A stretch of 64,000 bases of DNA from an uncultured Acidobacteriota bacterium (GCA_937873515.1 CALMYB010000013.1:310001-374000), one strand, 5' to 3'. Positions 42,213-51,572 are shown, counted from the stretch's first letter. Numbers and translations are program-made. Notes: generated by a model from the letters alone, not told the origin.

Positions 42213-43289
42213 ATGGCAGATCCAACAGCAGAGATCGAAGAACAGCCCGGCAGCCAAATGTCCTTTTTGGAGCATTTGGATGAGCTGCGAAAGCGCCTCG
42301 TCCGTTCGGTGATCGTCATTATTCTCGCGTTTGGTGTTTGCTGGATATTTTCGGACAAGATCTACAATTTCCTTTCAGTCCCGATACGTGAAGCTCTTTC
42401 GGAGGCTTCGCGGCGGCAGCTGCCTGTCGAAGGCCGAACCGGTTCGGAGACGGTCCTCGCCCTTTCAAATATCAAGGAAGGCGACAGCGGCCGATATATT
42501 TTCGACCGCGCGACAAAAGTTGGAGCGACCGTTGTTTCGGCGGGTGCGAGCGTCGCTGCGACCGTGGCACGCGATGAGGCCGGCAAGCTCGGGCTGTTTA
42601 CGACGGAACCGCTGATAACGAATAACGCGATCATCTCGGCAGGTGTACGCCTTCCGATCGAATTTGACCAGACCGCGATCGGGACGCCAAATTCCGACGA
42701 GCGGATGACCGTGACGACAACGGTCGAGCCTTTTACGCTCTATGCAACGGTAGCGTTGTATGCGGCCATCGCGGTATCGGTTCCGTTCCTGCTTTGGCAG
42801 ATATGGGGTTTTATTTCGCCGGCCCTCTACAAGCATGAACGCTCATACGTAACGCCTTTCATCGCACTTTCGTCCATTTCGTTCGTGGTCGGGGCGGCAT
42901 TTGCGTATTACATACTTTTTCCGCCGGCGGCAAGGTACTTATTGGGGTTGGGAAGTGACTTTCAACTCCTCTTGAAGGCGAGCGATTATCTTGATTTTAT
43001 TACGATAATAATGCTCGCGATGGGCGGCATCTTTCAGATGCCCGCGATCACTTACGTTCTTGCGAGGATCGGCATCGTAACGCCAAAACTGCTGATAAAG
43101 CACTGGAAAATTTCGCTCGTGATAATAATGATCGTTGCTGCCGTGGTCTCACCTACGGGCGACATCCCCAATATGATGTTGTTCGCTACGCCGATGATGG
43201 CACTTTATGTGGTGTCGATCTTTGTTGCGTGGTTCTTTGGCAAACGACGCCGAACGGATGCCGAAGCCCAAGAAAATACAACCATTTAA
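42213..43289 (+). CDS. tatC: Sec-independent translocase TatC with an enlarged first periplasmic loop
   Basis: 358 residues against about 250 for E. coli TatC. The start FLEHLDELRKRLVRSVIVII and later segments are typical: PFLLWQIWGFISPALYKHER, FVVGAAFAYYILFPPAARYL and VVSPTGDIPNMMLFATPM. The extra about 100 residues lie between the first membrane helix (VPIREAL, near 60) and EPFTLYATVALYAAIAV (near 175). The loop is predicted to be polar and periplasmic, with a helix-like ATKVGATVVSAGASVAATVA part. Its effect on substrate choice is unknown. Confidence 0.94.
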   Translation: MADPTAEIEEQPGSQMSFLEHLDELRKRLVRSVIVIILAFGVCWIFSDKIYNFLSVPIREALSEASRRQLPVEGRTGSETVLALSNIKEGDSGRYIFDRATKVGATVVSAGASVAATVARDEAGKLGLFTTEPLITNNAIISAGVRLPIEFDQTAIGTPNSDERMTVTTTVEPFTLYATVALYAAIAVSVPFLLWQIWGFISPALYKHERSYVTPFIALSSISFVVGAAFAYYILFPPAARYLLGLGSDFQLLLKASDYLDFITIIMLAMGGIFQMPAITYVLARIGIVTPKLLIKHWKISLVIIMIVAAVVSPTGDIPNMMLFATPMMALYVVSIFVAWFFGKRRRTDAEAQENTTI

Positions 43290-43383
43290 GCGGTTTTCGC
43301 ATCTTGAATTGTTGTGGTGTACGCATTAGAATCTCGTGAAGATGTAAATGGCGCGAGTTTCGTGCAAAAAAGTGAGTTGAGTT

Positions 43384-45006
43384 ATGAAGTTTGAAATAAT
43401 TCGAAAAGTGATGCTTCCCGCGGCCTTGTTGGCGGTTGCTGCCGTTCCGGTTCTTGCTCAGAAGGCAAAACCGACGCCTGATCGCGACCCGAGCACCAAC
43501 GCTCGAAATGTTAAGCCTGAGTTGAAGGAAGCCTATAAGAAATGGCTCGAGCGGGACGTGCCTTACATCATCACGCCGGAAGAGAAGCGTGCTTTCAAGG
43601 CTCTTGCTACGGACGAAGAGCGTGAGAACTTCATAGAAAATTTCTGGCGCCGCCGCGATCCGAACCCTGATACTGAGGAGAACGAATTCCGCGAAGAATA
43701 TTACGAGCGCATCGCATATGCGAACGAACATTTCGCATCGGGAATTCCCGGATGGCGAACCGACCGCGGCCGCGTTTACATCGCGTGGGGCAAGCCGGAT
43801 TCGGTCGAATCGCATCCGACCGGTGAACTTTACGATCGTCCGAATTATGAAGGCGGCGGATCGACGACCACCTACGCATATGAGACTTGGTATTACCGCC
43901 ATCTTGACGGCATAGGCGACGGCCTCGAGATCGAGTTCGTCGATCCGACCGGAACCGGCGAATATCGTCTTGCACGCGATGCTTACGAAAAGGACGCGAT
44001 GGCGATGGTGCCCGGCGGAGGCATGACCGCGAGCGAGTTGATGGGCAACACGACCAAAGCGATGCGCGACGGCGTTTACTACGGCAACAATTCGTACATC
44101 CGCGAGCAGGACAACCCGTTCCGCAGGCTAGAGATACAGAACGGACTCTTTTCGCCAAAGAACAATAAATTCAGCGACCTCGCAACTCTCGCGACCGACT
44201 CGCCTGTCATCGACTCGAACCCGATAGACTTCGATATTCGCATCGACTATTTCCGACAGTCGGAGAGCCAGGTGATGACGACGTTTACCGTCCAAGCTGA
44301 CAACAAAGAGCTGAAATTCATGCCGAAAGGCGGCCTCGAAACCGCCGAGATGAATATCTTCGGGCGAATCACGAGCGTTTCGCAGCGTCGTTCGGGCACG
44401 TTCGAAGATTCGGTCTCGACGAATGCGACGGTTGACGAGCTTGCAGATATGCGCGACCGCAAGTCGGTCTATCAAAAGGCCATCGCCCTCTCACCCGGAA
44501 TCTACAAGGTGCAGGTGATCGTTCGCGATGTCAACACGGGAACGAAAGGCGTTCGTGAGATCGGATTCACGGTTCCGAAATACGACTCGAAGAAGCTTTC
44601 GACATCGACAATGATCCTTGCCTCGAAACTTCGTACGACGACCGATCGCGATATCGGCGGATCGTTCATTATCGGCAGTGCAAAGGTGATCCCGAATATG
44701 AGCGGTGTCTTCACGCAAGGCCAGGACGTCGGCTTCTATATGCAGGTCTATAACGCACAGATCGATCAGACCACGCTGCGTCCGGCCGTCGATGTTACAT
44801 ATACATTGGTAAAGGACGGAAAAGAGCTATTGAAACAACCGGAAGACTGGAGCGGTCTGAGCGATTCCGGACAACGTTTGACGCTGGCTCGGATCCTTCC
44901 CGGTGCAGGCCTTCCGCTCGGAACTTATGAGCTGAAGATCGACATCAAGGATCGTGTCTCCGGCCAGGAGATCAAGAACAGCGAAAAGTTCACGGTCGTG
45001 AAATAG
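43384..45006 (+). CDS. GWxTD domain-containing secreted protein
   Basis: 540 residues. A signal peptide (MLPAALLAVAAVPVLAQ) precedes the GWxTD domain: FIENFWRRRDPNPDTEENEF, REEYYERIAYANEHF and GIPGWRTDRGRVYIAWGKPD, which contains the defining GWRTD. A beta-rich C-terminal half (about 250-540) resembles a cohesin or immunoglobulin-like region (IGFTVPKYDSKKLSTSTMIL, VDVTYTLVKDGKELL). GWxTD proteins are frequent in Acidobacteria and related phyla; the role is not established. A strong terminator follows 28 nt after the stop. Confidence 0.9.
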   Translation: MKFEIIRKVMLPAALLAVAAVPVLAQKAKPTPDRDPSTNARNVKPELKEAYKKWLERDVPYIITPEEKRAFKALATDEERENFIENFWRRRDPNPDTEENEFREEYYERIAYANEHFASGIPGWRTDRGRVYIAWGKPDSVESHPTGELYDRPNYEGGGSTTTYAYETWYYRHLDGIGDGLEIEFVDPTGTGEYRLARDAYEKDAMAMVPGGGMTASELMGNTTKAMRDGVYYGNNSYIREQDNPFRRLEIQNGLFSPKNNKFSDLATLATDSPVIDSNPIDFDIRIDYFRQSESQVMTTFTVQADNKELKFMPKGGLETAEMNIFGRITSVSQRRSGTFEDSVSTNATVDELADMRDRKSVYQKAIALSPGIYKVQVIVRDVNTGTKGVREIGFTVPKYDSKKLSTSTMILASKLRTTTDRDIGGSFIIGSAKVIPNMSGVFTQGQDVGFYMQVYNAQIDQTTLRPAVDVTYTLVKDGKELLKQPEDWSGLSDSGQRLTLARILPGAGLPLGTYELKIDIKDRVSGQEIKNSEKFTVVK

Positions 45007-45033
45007 CTTCGGCGCTTTTCATCGACGAGTGAG

Positions 45034-45072
45034 GGATGGGCTTTGTCTTTTGGACGAGGCCCATCCTTTTTT
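45034..45072 (+). terminator. Rho-independent terminator of the GWxTD gene
   Basis: GGATGGGC (45034-45041) and GCCCATCC (45059-45066) form an 8-bp perfect stem with a 17-nt loop, followed directly by six T. Confidence 0.85.
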
Positions 45073-45229
45073 CGCCCTTTGCGAAGCGCAAAGAATGACA
45101 AACCGCCGGAACTTCGGTATATTCGTTCTCGTATTGATTTCGGTGTAAAAGTTTTACAAGGTTTCGGCGCGGGACAGAACCGCACTTTTCGTTCACCCGA
45201 CAAATAAGCAATCTTTTCCTTTTGACGCG

Positions 45230-45601
45230 ATGATCGTTGGCACTGAATGGCTGATCGAAGCTTCAGGCTGCGACCCGGAGATACTTCGGGACGAGGCCGT
45301 CGTGCGCGAGATATTTGTGCGCGTGATCAACGACCTCGGGCTGAACTCGATCGGCTCTGTCTGGCATAAATTTCCCGGCGAAGGCGGTGTAACGGGCCTC
45401 GTTGCGTTGACCGAATCTCACCTTGCCTGCCACACGTATCCCGAACACGGTACTGCGACCTTCAATCTTTATTGCTGCCGCACACGCCCCGAATGGACGT
45501 GGGAAGCGAGCTTAAAAAAGACGCTTGATGCCGCCGAAGTTCGCGTTACGAGAATAGAACGCGGCCGCGATCAAACCGATGCAGCAGGAGGCGGCCGGTG
45601 A
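45230..45601 (+). CDS. speD: S-adenosylmethionine decarboxylase proenzyme
   Basis: 123 residues. The self-cleavage site is in TESHLACHTYPEHGTATFNL: Ser63 becomes the pyruvoyl cofactor when the Glu62-Ser63 bond breaks. The His in ESH and Cys in LAC are the known processing residues. It makes decarboxylated AdoMet, the aminopropyl donor for spermidine-type polyamines. The small bacterial form is about this length. Its stop overlaps the next gene start (GTGA). An aminopropyltransferase is encoded three genes later, so the cluster may make or modify a polyamine. Confidence 0.92.
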   Translation: MIVGTEWLIEASGCDPEILRDEAVVREIFVRVINDLGLNSIGSVWHKFPGEGGVTGLVALTESHLACHTYPEHGTATFNLYCCRTRPEWTWEASLKKTLDAAEVRVTRIERGRDQTDAAGGGR

Positions 45602-47541
45602 GCGTCTTGAAAACAACGTGTCCCTCGTGTGCCGGCCCGATCGAATTCACGGCCGGCTCCACGATCGTTGTCATCTGCCCTTACTGCCGCTCGGCGGTTG
45701 CCCGAACTGACCGCGGTGTCGAAGATCTCGGCAAGATCGCCGAGATCGCTCAGTCACAATCCCCTCTTAAGGTCGGCCTGAAAGGCGTCTTTAACGGCCA
45801 GAAGTTTACGCTCACCGGCCGCGCGCAGATGCGGCACGAAATGGGCGGAACTTGGGATGAATGGTACGCAACATTCTCGAATGGCTGGGTCGGCTGGCTT
45901 GCGGAAGCGCAGGGCCGTTTCTATTTGACGTTCTACCAACCGACGCCGGAAGGTACGGTCCTGCCCGCGTTCGATGCTCTCGTTCTCGGGCAACCGGTTT
46001 CGGAAATACCTTCGCAGGTGCCGCTCATCGTGCAGGAGCGTGGACAGGCAACGTATGCTGCCGCCGAGGGCGAGATCCCGTACAAACTTACGCCGGGCGA
46101 GGTCTTTCAGTACGCAGACCTTGCCGGCAAGGGCGACGCATTTGCGACCATCGATTACAGCATCGCGCCGCCGTGGGTCTTTTTGGGTAAACAGGTTTCG
46201 CTCCCCGAGATCGGGCTTGGCGACGCAAAGCCGCACGAACGAGATGCTCCGCGTGTTTCGTCCGAGGTGATGCGTTGTCCGAACTGCGGCGGGCCGCTTG
46301 CCCTTGCAGCCCCGGACAAATCCGAGCGCGTCGCTTGTCCGAACTGCCGTTCGCTGCTTGATGTAAATCAAGGGAATCTGAGCTTCTTCCGCGCCCTCGA
46401 ACCTTCGCCGGCCGAGAACGCATTCGTTCTTCCCGTCGGTGCCGAAGGGAATTTTCCCGGCGACGTAAAATTCAAGATCATCGGCGCGATGGTGCGCAGC
46501 GTAACGATCGACGGCGAGAGATATTTCTGGCAGGAGTATCTTCTCTACAATCCGATGATCGGTTTCCGCTGGCTCGTTCATTCGGACAATCATTGGAATT
46601 TCGTCGAATCCGTAAACACCGCCGATGTTGAATCGACAGGCAATTATTCCGGATGTACGGCGACCTACAACGGCGAGAAATACAAGATCTTTCAGGACGC
46701 GACCGCGGTCGTTGAATATGTAAAGGGCGAATTCTATTGGCGCGTCGAACAGGGTGAGTCGGTGCAGGCGACAGACTTTGTATGCCCGCCGCGAATGCTC
46801 TCGCGTGAGGCAACGCGTGACGAAGTGAATTGGTCGGTCGGAACTTATATGCCGGTCGCAGAGGTCGAAAAGATCTTCGGCATTACCGACCTGCCAAAGC
46901 CGTGGGCCGTTGCGCCGAACCAGCCGTTTACAGGCCGCTTTTGGTACACGTGGGCCGCGTTGCCGCTTCTTGTTCTGCTGTTCGTCGGTATCGTCGGCTT
47001 ACCGCTTTGGGGAATATCGCGAACGGTTTACAGCGAGCAGATGGAACTGCCGCCGATGCAGAACTCGCAACAGCAGCAGCAAATGTTCAGCAAGCCGTTC
47101 ACGCTAAAGGCGAACAGCAACGTTCGGATCACGGCCCAAGCTCCTGTAAATAATTCATGGGCCGATCTCGACGTTGACCTTGTTGACGACAAGAATCAGG
47201 AACTCGAATCCGTGAACATCCCGATCGAATTCTATTCGGGCGTCGATGGCGGCGAATCCTGGAGCGAAGGCGGCCAATCGCAGGACGCGACGGTCTCATC
47301 TCTGCCCGGCGGGCAATACACACTGCGCGTTGCGGGCACTTGGGAGAAATGGCAGCAGCCGATGCCGGTGCAGGTGAAGGTCGAACAGAACGTCAACCGC
47401 GGCGTGAACTTCTGCTGCGCACTCGTGCTCTTATTCTTCGCACCTGTATTTGGCCTGTTCAGGAAATTTAGTTTTGAGGCAAGCCGCTGGAAGGACAGTA
47501 TGTTCAGTGCAAGTGCCGGTAGCTCTGATGATGACGAATGA
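45598..47541 (+). CDS. DUF4178 membrane protein with zinc ribbons
   Basis: 647 residues from GTG 45598. The N-terminus is a zinc ribbon (CPSCAGPIEF and ICPYCRS) and a second ribbon comes near residue 225 (CPNCGGPL and ACPNCRS). Two DUF4178 modules follow the ribbons (QKFTLTGRAQMRHEMGGTWD, WYATFSNGWVGWLAEAQGRF; then FPGDVKFKIIGAMVRSVTID). Hydrophobic helices lie near 460-480 (WAALPLLVLLFVGIVGLPLW) and 610-630, with a beta-rich extracytoplasmic part between. Function unknown. It is coupled to speD and followed by DUF350, a grouping that recurs next to AdoMet decarboxylase and aminopropyltransferase genes, as far as I recall. Confidence 0.88.
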   Translation: MSVLKTTCPSCAGPIEFTAGSTIVVICPYCRSAVARTDRGVEDLGKIAEIAQSQSPLKVGLKGVFNGQKFTLTGRAQMRHEMGGTWDEWYATFSNGWVGWLAEAQGRFYLTFYQPTPEGTVLPAFDALVLGQPVSEIPSQVPLIVQERGQATYAAAEGEIPYKLTPGEVFQYADLAGKGDAFATIDYSIAPPWVFLGKQVSLPEIGLGDAKPHERDAPRVSSEVMRCPNCGGPLALAAPDKSERVACPNCRSLLDVNQGNLSFFRALEPSPAENAFVLPVGAEGNFPGDVKFKIIGAMVRSVTIDGERYFWQEYLLYNPMIGFRWLVHSDNHWNFVESVNTADVESTGNYSGCTATYNGEKYKIFQDATAVVEYVKGEFYWRVEQGESVQATDFVCPPRMLSREATRDEVNWSVGTYMPVAEVEKIFGITDLPKPWAVAPNQPFTGRFWYTWAALPLLVLLFVGIVGLPLWGISRTVYSEQMELPPMQNSQQQQQMFSKPFTLKANSNVRITAQAPVNNSWADLDVDLVDDKNQELESVNIPIEFYSGVDGGESWSEGGQSQDATVSSLPGGQYTLRVAGTWEKWQQPMPVQVKVEQNVNRGVNFCCALVLLFFAPVFGLFRKFSFEASRWKDSMFSASAGSSDDDE

Positions 47542-47577
47542 TCTGCGAGTTCTATCCGCATTGATCTCTTTTTTATT

Positions 47578-47727
47578 ATGTTCAAGAAACTTTACATGGT
47601 CGTAGGCATGGGTGTTGTTCTGCTGTACGGCGCATCTGGATGGTTCGGCTGGGAGATCGCAAACTCGGGCAGCCATTCGCGGCTCGGTGTCCCGTTCATA
47701 TATTCCGGCTTTCGTGGAGGAAAATAA
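47578..47727 (+). CDS. Small membrane protein of 49 residues
   Basis: A complete frame encodes MFKKLYMVVGMGVVLLYGAS, then GWFGWEIANSGSHSRLGVPF and IYSGFRGGK. One membrane helix is followed by a short polar tail. It sits between DUF4178 and DUF350 with no gap to the latter (TAA then ATG), and GGAGG for the downstream gene is inside its final codons (GGAGGAAAATAA), so translation is coupled. No family is known to me. Confidence 0.7.
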   Translation: MFKKLYMVVGMGVVLLYGASGWFGWEIANSGSHSRLGVPFIYSGFRGGK

Positions 47728-47985
47728 ATGTTGAATCTGCTTGCATTGGCGCCGGTGCTCGGCGTCGTTAAACTTGAGGAGCTTTGGAACACGCTCGAAG
47801 GAACAGTGGTCTTCGTCATTCTTGGCCTGATCGTTTTCGCGATCGCGTTCGGCATCGTTGTTCTGGTTTCGCCATTCTCGGTCAAGAAAGAGATCGAAGA
47901 AGATCAGAACATTTCGCTTGCGATAATTATCGGCGCCATCATCATCGGCGTCGCGATGATAATCTCCGCAGCTATTCAGGGTTAA
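47728..47985 (+). CDS. DUF350 family membrane protein (YjfL-like)
   Basis: 85 residues with two hydrophobic helices (VVFVILGLIVFAIAFGIVVL and ISLAIIIGAIIIGVAMIISA) joined by a charged loop KKEIEEDQN. One family repeat is present, whereas many DUF350 proteins have two. The start directly follows the small gene. A membrane role with the aminopropyltransferase next door is inferred. Confidence 0.85.
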   Translation: MLNLLALAPVLGVVKLEELWNTLEGTVVFVILGLIVFAIAFGIVVLVSPFSVKKEIEEDQNISLAIIIGAIIIGVAMIISAAIQG

Positions 47986-48031
47986 TGCACGTGATGCGAA
48001 TTTCACAGGCAGAAGTAAGGTCTTTGGTTAA

Positions 48032-49555
48032 GTGAAACGCGCACCGCTGCTTTTTCTCAATGTCTTTATCATCGCGATCTGCGGGCTTATCTATGAGCTG
48101 CTTGCGGGCACACTGTCATCGTATGTCCTCGGCGATTCGGTAACTCAATTCTCGATCATCATCGGCACCTATCTTTTCGCGATGGGTGTCGGCTCTTATC
48201 TCTCGCGTTTTGTTGAAAAGAATATCGCCAACCGCTTCGTCGAGGTCGAGCTTGCGGTCGCGGTCGTCGGCGGATTCTCGGCCCCGCTGCTTTTTCTCAC
48301 CTTTGCGAACCTTTCGTATTTCGCGATCGTCCTTTATGGGATCGTCTTCATCATCGGTATGCTTGTCGGGCTCGAGATACCGCTCTTGATGCGTATCTTG
48401 AAGGACGAGCTTGATTTCAAAGATCTCGTCTCTCGCGTTCTCGCGTTCGATTACATCGGTGCACTCGTCGCATCTCTTCTATTTCCGATATTTTTTGTGC
48501 CGCGTCTAGGGCTCAACAGAACTTCGCTGCTATTTGGGATGTTGAATGCAGCGGTCGCGATCTGGGGCACATGGCTGCTCGAACCGCTTCTCAAGAAGCA
48601 CATCACGCTCCTGCGTGTTAAAGGTGCGGTCATCATAATTCTGCTTGCGATCGCGTTCATAAAATCCGACAAGCTGACGACGCTTGCTGAAGATTCGCTC
48701 TACGTTGACAACATCATCTATTCGAAAAGCTCGCATTACCAACGCATCATCGTTACCAAAGGCAAGACGGGCTACGCTCTCTTTTTGAACGGCAATCTGC
48801 AGTTCAGTTCCTTCGATGAGTATCGATATCACGAGGCTCTAGTGCATCCGGTCTTCTCGATGTTCCGCGGCGAACCGAAACGCGTGCTTGTGCTTGGCGG
48901 CGGCGACGGACTCGCGCTTCGCGAGATCGAGAAATATAGGTCGGTCGAGTATATCCAACTCGTCGATCTCGACCCTGATATGACGAACATCTCGAACGCG
49001 GTCCCGGCATTGGGCGAACTGAATCATCATTCTTTCCAGGACCCGCGAGTGCACGTAACGAACGCAGATGCTTTCGTTTGGCTCGACACGGTCGAAAGCG
49101 ATCCATTCGATATCGTAGTGATCGACTTTCCGGATCCGAACAATTTCGCCCTCGGTAAGCTCTACACGACGCGCTTCTACAACCTTCTAAAAAAGAAGAT
49201 CCGGCCTGATTCGGCGATCGTCGTTCAAACAACATCACCGCTGATGGCGCGTATGTCGTTCTGGTGTATCGCGGCGACGCTCGAAGCCGCGGGTTACGAC
49301 GTAAAGCCGTATTACACGACGGTCCCGAGCTTTGGCGTCTGGGGTTATGCGCTTGCGAGCCTTTCGCCTTTTGACGCGCCGTCTAAAGTGCGCGACGGTA
49401 TCGACACGAAATTCATAAACGCCGAGATGATGCCATCGATGTTCGAGTTCCCAAAAGACACGTCACGCCCTGATGAGCCGGTCGAAGTGAACCGCCTCGA
49501 TAATCAGGCCCTCGTGCGTTACTACGAATCCGAATGGCGGCGATTCGAGCAGTAG
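48032..49555 (+). CDS. speE: Membrane-bound polyamine aminopropyltransferase (spermidine synthase-like)
   Basis: 507 residues from GTG 48032. Seven or so membrane helices fill residues 1-215 (LLFLNVFIIAICGLIYELLA, GLEIPLLMRILKDELDFKDL). The catalytic domain then follows: YQRIIVTKGKTGYALFLNGN, then LQFSSFDEYRYHEALVHPVF, LVLGGGDGLALREIEKY and IDFPDPN with the catalytic Asp. It transfers an aminopropyl group from decarboxylated AdoMet, which the speD product would supply. A membrane extension of this kind is known in part of the family. The acceptor amine is unknown. Confidence 0.92.
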   Translation: MKRAPLLFLNVFIIAICGLIYELLAGTLSSYVLGDSVTQFSIIIGTYLFAMGVGSYLSRFVEKNIANRFVEVELAVAVVGGFSAPLLFLTFANLSYFAIVLYGIVFIIGMLVGLEIPLLMRILKDELDFKDLVSRVLAFDYIGALVASLLFPIFFVPRLGLNRTSLLFGMLNAAVAIWGTWLLEPLLKKHITLLRVKGAVIIILLAIAFIKSDKLTTLAEDSLYVDNIIYSKSSHYQRIIVTKGKTGYALFLNGNLQFSSFDEYRYHEALVHPVFSMFRGEPKRVLVLGGGDGLALREIEKYRSVEYIQLVDLDPDMTNISNAVPALGELNHHSFQDPRVHVTNADAFVWLDTVESDPFDIVVIDFPDPNNFALGKLYTTRFYNLLKKKIRPDSAIVVQTTSPLMARMSFWCIAATLEAAGYDVKPYYTTVPSFGVWGYALASLSPFDAPSKVRDGIDTKFINAEMMPSMFEFPKDTSRPDEPVEVNRLDNQALVRYYESEWRRFEQ

Positions 49556-49557
49556 GT

Positions 49558-49962
49558 TCCGAAATAAGTTATAGGTAATAAGGGATAAGTAATGGGAGAT
49601 CCGTTGAAGGAAAAGTCGTTCGCCTTCGCACTGCGTATAACTAACCTCGCGGAATATTTACAGAAAGAGAAACGAGAGTTGACCCTTTCCAGAAAAGTAC
49701 TGGATTCGGGAGTGAACATTGGGTTGTTCATCGAGGAAGCAAGACAGGGTGAGGACCGTGCGGATTTCCGACACAAATACTCGCTTGCGAACAAGGAAGC
49801 CTTCAAGACGAATTTTATGTTGCGGCTGTTGAACCAAAGCGGATTCCTGACCTTAGAACAATTCGAATCGATCATTTTCGATTGCGAAGAATTGCAGAAG
49901 ATGCTGATCTCTTCTCTAAAGAAGCTCTAACTTATTACTTTTCCCTTATCACTTATTTCGGA
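49558..49962. repeat. Inverted-repeat ends of the second four-helix-bundle cassette
   Basis: TCCGAAATAAGT (49558-49569) and ACTTATTTCGGA (49951-49962) are exact reverse complements and enclose the gene. Inside, both flanks consist of short near-repeats (ATAGGTAATAAGGGATAAG on the left; GATAAGGGAAAAGTAATAAG reversed on the right). The left end falls 3 nt past the speE stop region. Confidence 0.7.
49592..49930 (+). CDS. Four-helix-bundle protein, second copy
   Basis: 112 residues. The pattern FALRITNLAEYLQKEKREL, then LSRKVLDSGVNIGLFIEEAR and DFRHKYSLANKEAFKTNFML identifies the same 23S-intervening-sequence protein family as the 12.3 kb gene. LDSGVNIGLF corresponds to the LRSGTSIGAN of the first copy. 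It is inserted between speE and the flavin oxidoreductase. The two proteins are clearly different in sequence, so they are separate acquisitions rather than a recent duplication. Confidence 0.85.
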   Translation: MGDPLKEKSFAFALRITNLAEYLQKEKRELTLSRKVLDSGVNIGLFIEEARQGEDRADFRHKYSLANKEAFKTNFMLRLLNQSGFLTLEQFESIIFDCEELQKMLISSLKKL

Positions 49963-49973
49963 CCTTTTGAACG

Positions 49974-51572
49974 ATGCCCTTATCCCGACGAGAATTGCTG
50001 ACACTTTTTTTTGGGGCACCGTTCGCATTTGCGGCGTGTCGGGATACGAGTGCAAAAAGATTGCCTGAGGGCGAGATCGTCGGACAATCCGCGAACATCG
50101 GTCACATACTCCGTGAAGGGCGAACATTCGAGGTTCCTCAAGAGAATTGGGAAACAAGAAAGGTCGTGATCGTCGGCGCCGGCATCGCGGGACTTTCGGC
50201 AGCGTGGCGTTTGAAGGGAAAGGGCTTCGACGATGTTGCGATCATAGAACTCGAAAAGGAACCGGGCGGTACATCACGCAGCGGTGTCGGCAAACCGGTC
50301 AACTATCCTTGGGGAGCTCACTATCTTCCTGTTCCGTTTGCCGAGAATGTGGATCTCGTGAACCTGCTCGATGAGATGTCGCTGCTCGATGCTCGTGGTC
50401 CGAATGGAGAGATCCACGCGAAGGAAGAGTTCCTCTGCCGAGAGCCGGAAGAACGCGTTTTTTACAAGGGCCGTTGGTACGAAGGCCTCTACCTGAACGC
50501 CGGCGCGAGTGCCGAAGACAAGCGGCAATTCGATGCGTTCTATGCGGAGGTGAATAAATGGATAAACTTTCGCGACGGAAAGGGTCGAAGAGCGTTCGTC
50601 CTTCCCGTTGAGCATTGCTCGGTCGACGCGGAGGTGACGGCTCTCGATAAACTCACTTTTGCGGATTGGCTCACGCAGAACGGGTTCGATTCCGAACGGC
50701 TGCGATGGTATTGCGACTACGCCTGCCGCGACGACTATGGATTGAAATTAGAGGAAACCTCCGCGTGGGCAGGACTCTTTTACTTCTGCTCGCGTGTTAA
50801 AAAGAGCGGCGACGAATCGCAGCCTTTCATCACGGTGCCCGAGGGCAACGGTCAGTTCGTCAACCATTTTGTATCAAAAGTGGGCGATAGAGTACGCAAG
50901 AATTGGATGGCCGTCTCGATCGATCCGAAAGAGAACGGCGTCGAGATAGCGTGTCTTGTTGACGGCACGCTTCGCGGCATCAAGGCAGAGAAAGTCGTCT
51001 TTGCGGGCCCGATGTTTACGGCTCCATACGCGATTCGCGGGTTTCGCGAAAACCCTCCGTTTGATGCAAGCGAGTTTCAGCATAATGCGTGGTTCGTCGC
51101 GAACCTCCACTTGAATGAGCGTCCAAAAGTGAGATTTACGAGTGATTTTCCGCTCGCATGGGACAATGTTCTATACGAAAGCCCTTCGCTCGGTTATGTT
51201 ACGGCGACGCATCAGAAGGGTATCGATTACGGACCTACGACGCTGACGTATTATTATCCAATGTGTGCCGAGCAGAATGCCCGTACGACGCTCTTTAACT
51301 ATGATCGTGATCAGATAGCTGAAGTTTGTTTGAGCGATATGGAGCGTGCGCATCGCGACGTACGCGACCTGACGACGCGGCTCGACGTGATGCGTTGGGG
51401 ACACGCGATGATCAGCCCGCGGCCGAACTTTATCTGGAGCGGCATTCGGCAGAAGGCGATGGAGCCGTACCGCAACATTCATTTTGCGCACACAGATCTC
51501 GGCGGCGTCGCACTTTTCGAAGAGGCGTTCTACCACGGACTGCGCGCAGCTGACAAGATTCTTTCCAACTGA
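49974..51572 (+). CDS. FAD-dependent amine oxidase-like lipoprotein, Tat-type signal
   Basis: 532 residues. The N-terminus MPLSRRELLTLFFGAPFAFAAC has twin arginines followed by a hydrophobic stretch and lipobox FAAC, so it is probably exported folded by the Tat system and lipid-anchored. The FAD site is KVVIVGAGIAGLSAAWRL, then AIIELEKEPGGTSRSG. The C-terminal FAD-contact part is FAHTDLGGVALFEEAFYHGL. Substrate unknown; amines are plausible given speD and speE nearby. TatB and TatC are encoded 7 kb upstream in the window. Confidence 0.85.
   Translation: MPLSRRELLTLFFGAPFAFAACRDTSAKRLPEGEIVGQSANIGHILREGRTFEVPQENWETRKVVIVGAGIAGLSAAWRLKGKGFDDVAIIELEKEPGGTSRSGVGKPVNYPWGAHYLPVPFAENVDLVNLLDEMSLLDARGPNGEIHAKEEFLCREPEERVFYKGRWYEGLYLNAGASAEDKRQFDAFYAEVNKWINFRDGKGRRAFVLPVEHCSVDAEVTALDKLTFADWLTQNGFDSERLRWYCDYACRDDYGLKLEETSAWAGLFYFCSRVKKSGDESQPFITVPEGNGQFVNHFVSKVGDRVRKNWMAVSIDPKENGVEIACLVDGTLRGIKAEKVVFAGPMFTAPYAIRGFRENPPFDASEFQHNAWFVANLHLNERPKVRFTSDFPLAWDNVLYESPSLGYVTATHQKGIDYGPTTLTYYYPMCAEQNARTTLFNYDRDQIAEVCLSDMERAHRDVRDLTTRLDVMRWGHAMISPRPNFIWSGIRQKAMEPYRNIHFAHTDLGGVALFEEAFYHGLRAADKILSN

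Noticed and set aside
45754..46593. 279-residue open frame antisense to the DUF4178 gene
   Set aside because: It mirrors real coding sequence on the plus strand; no recognised features.
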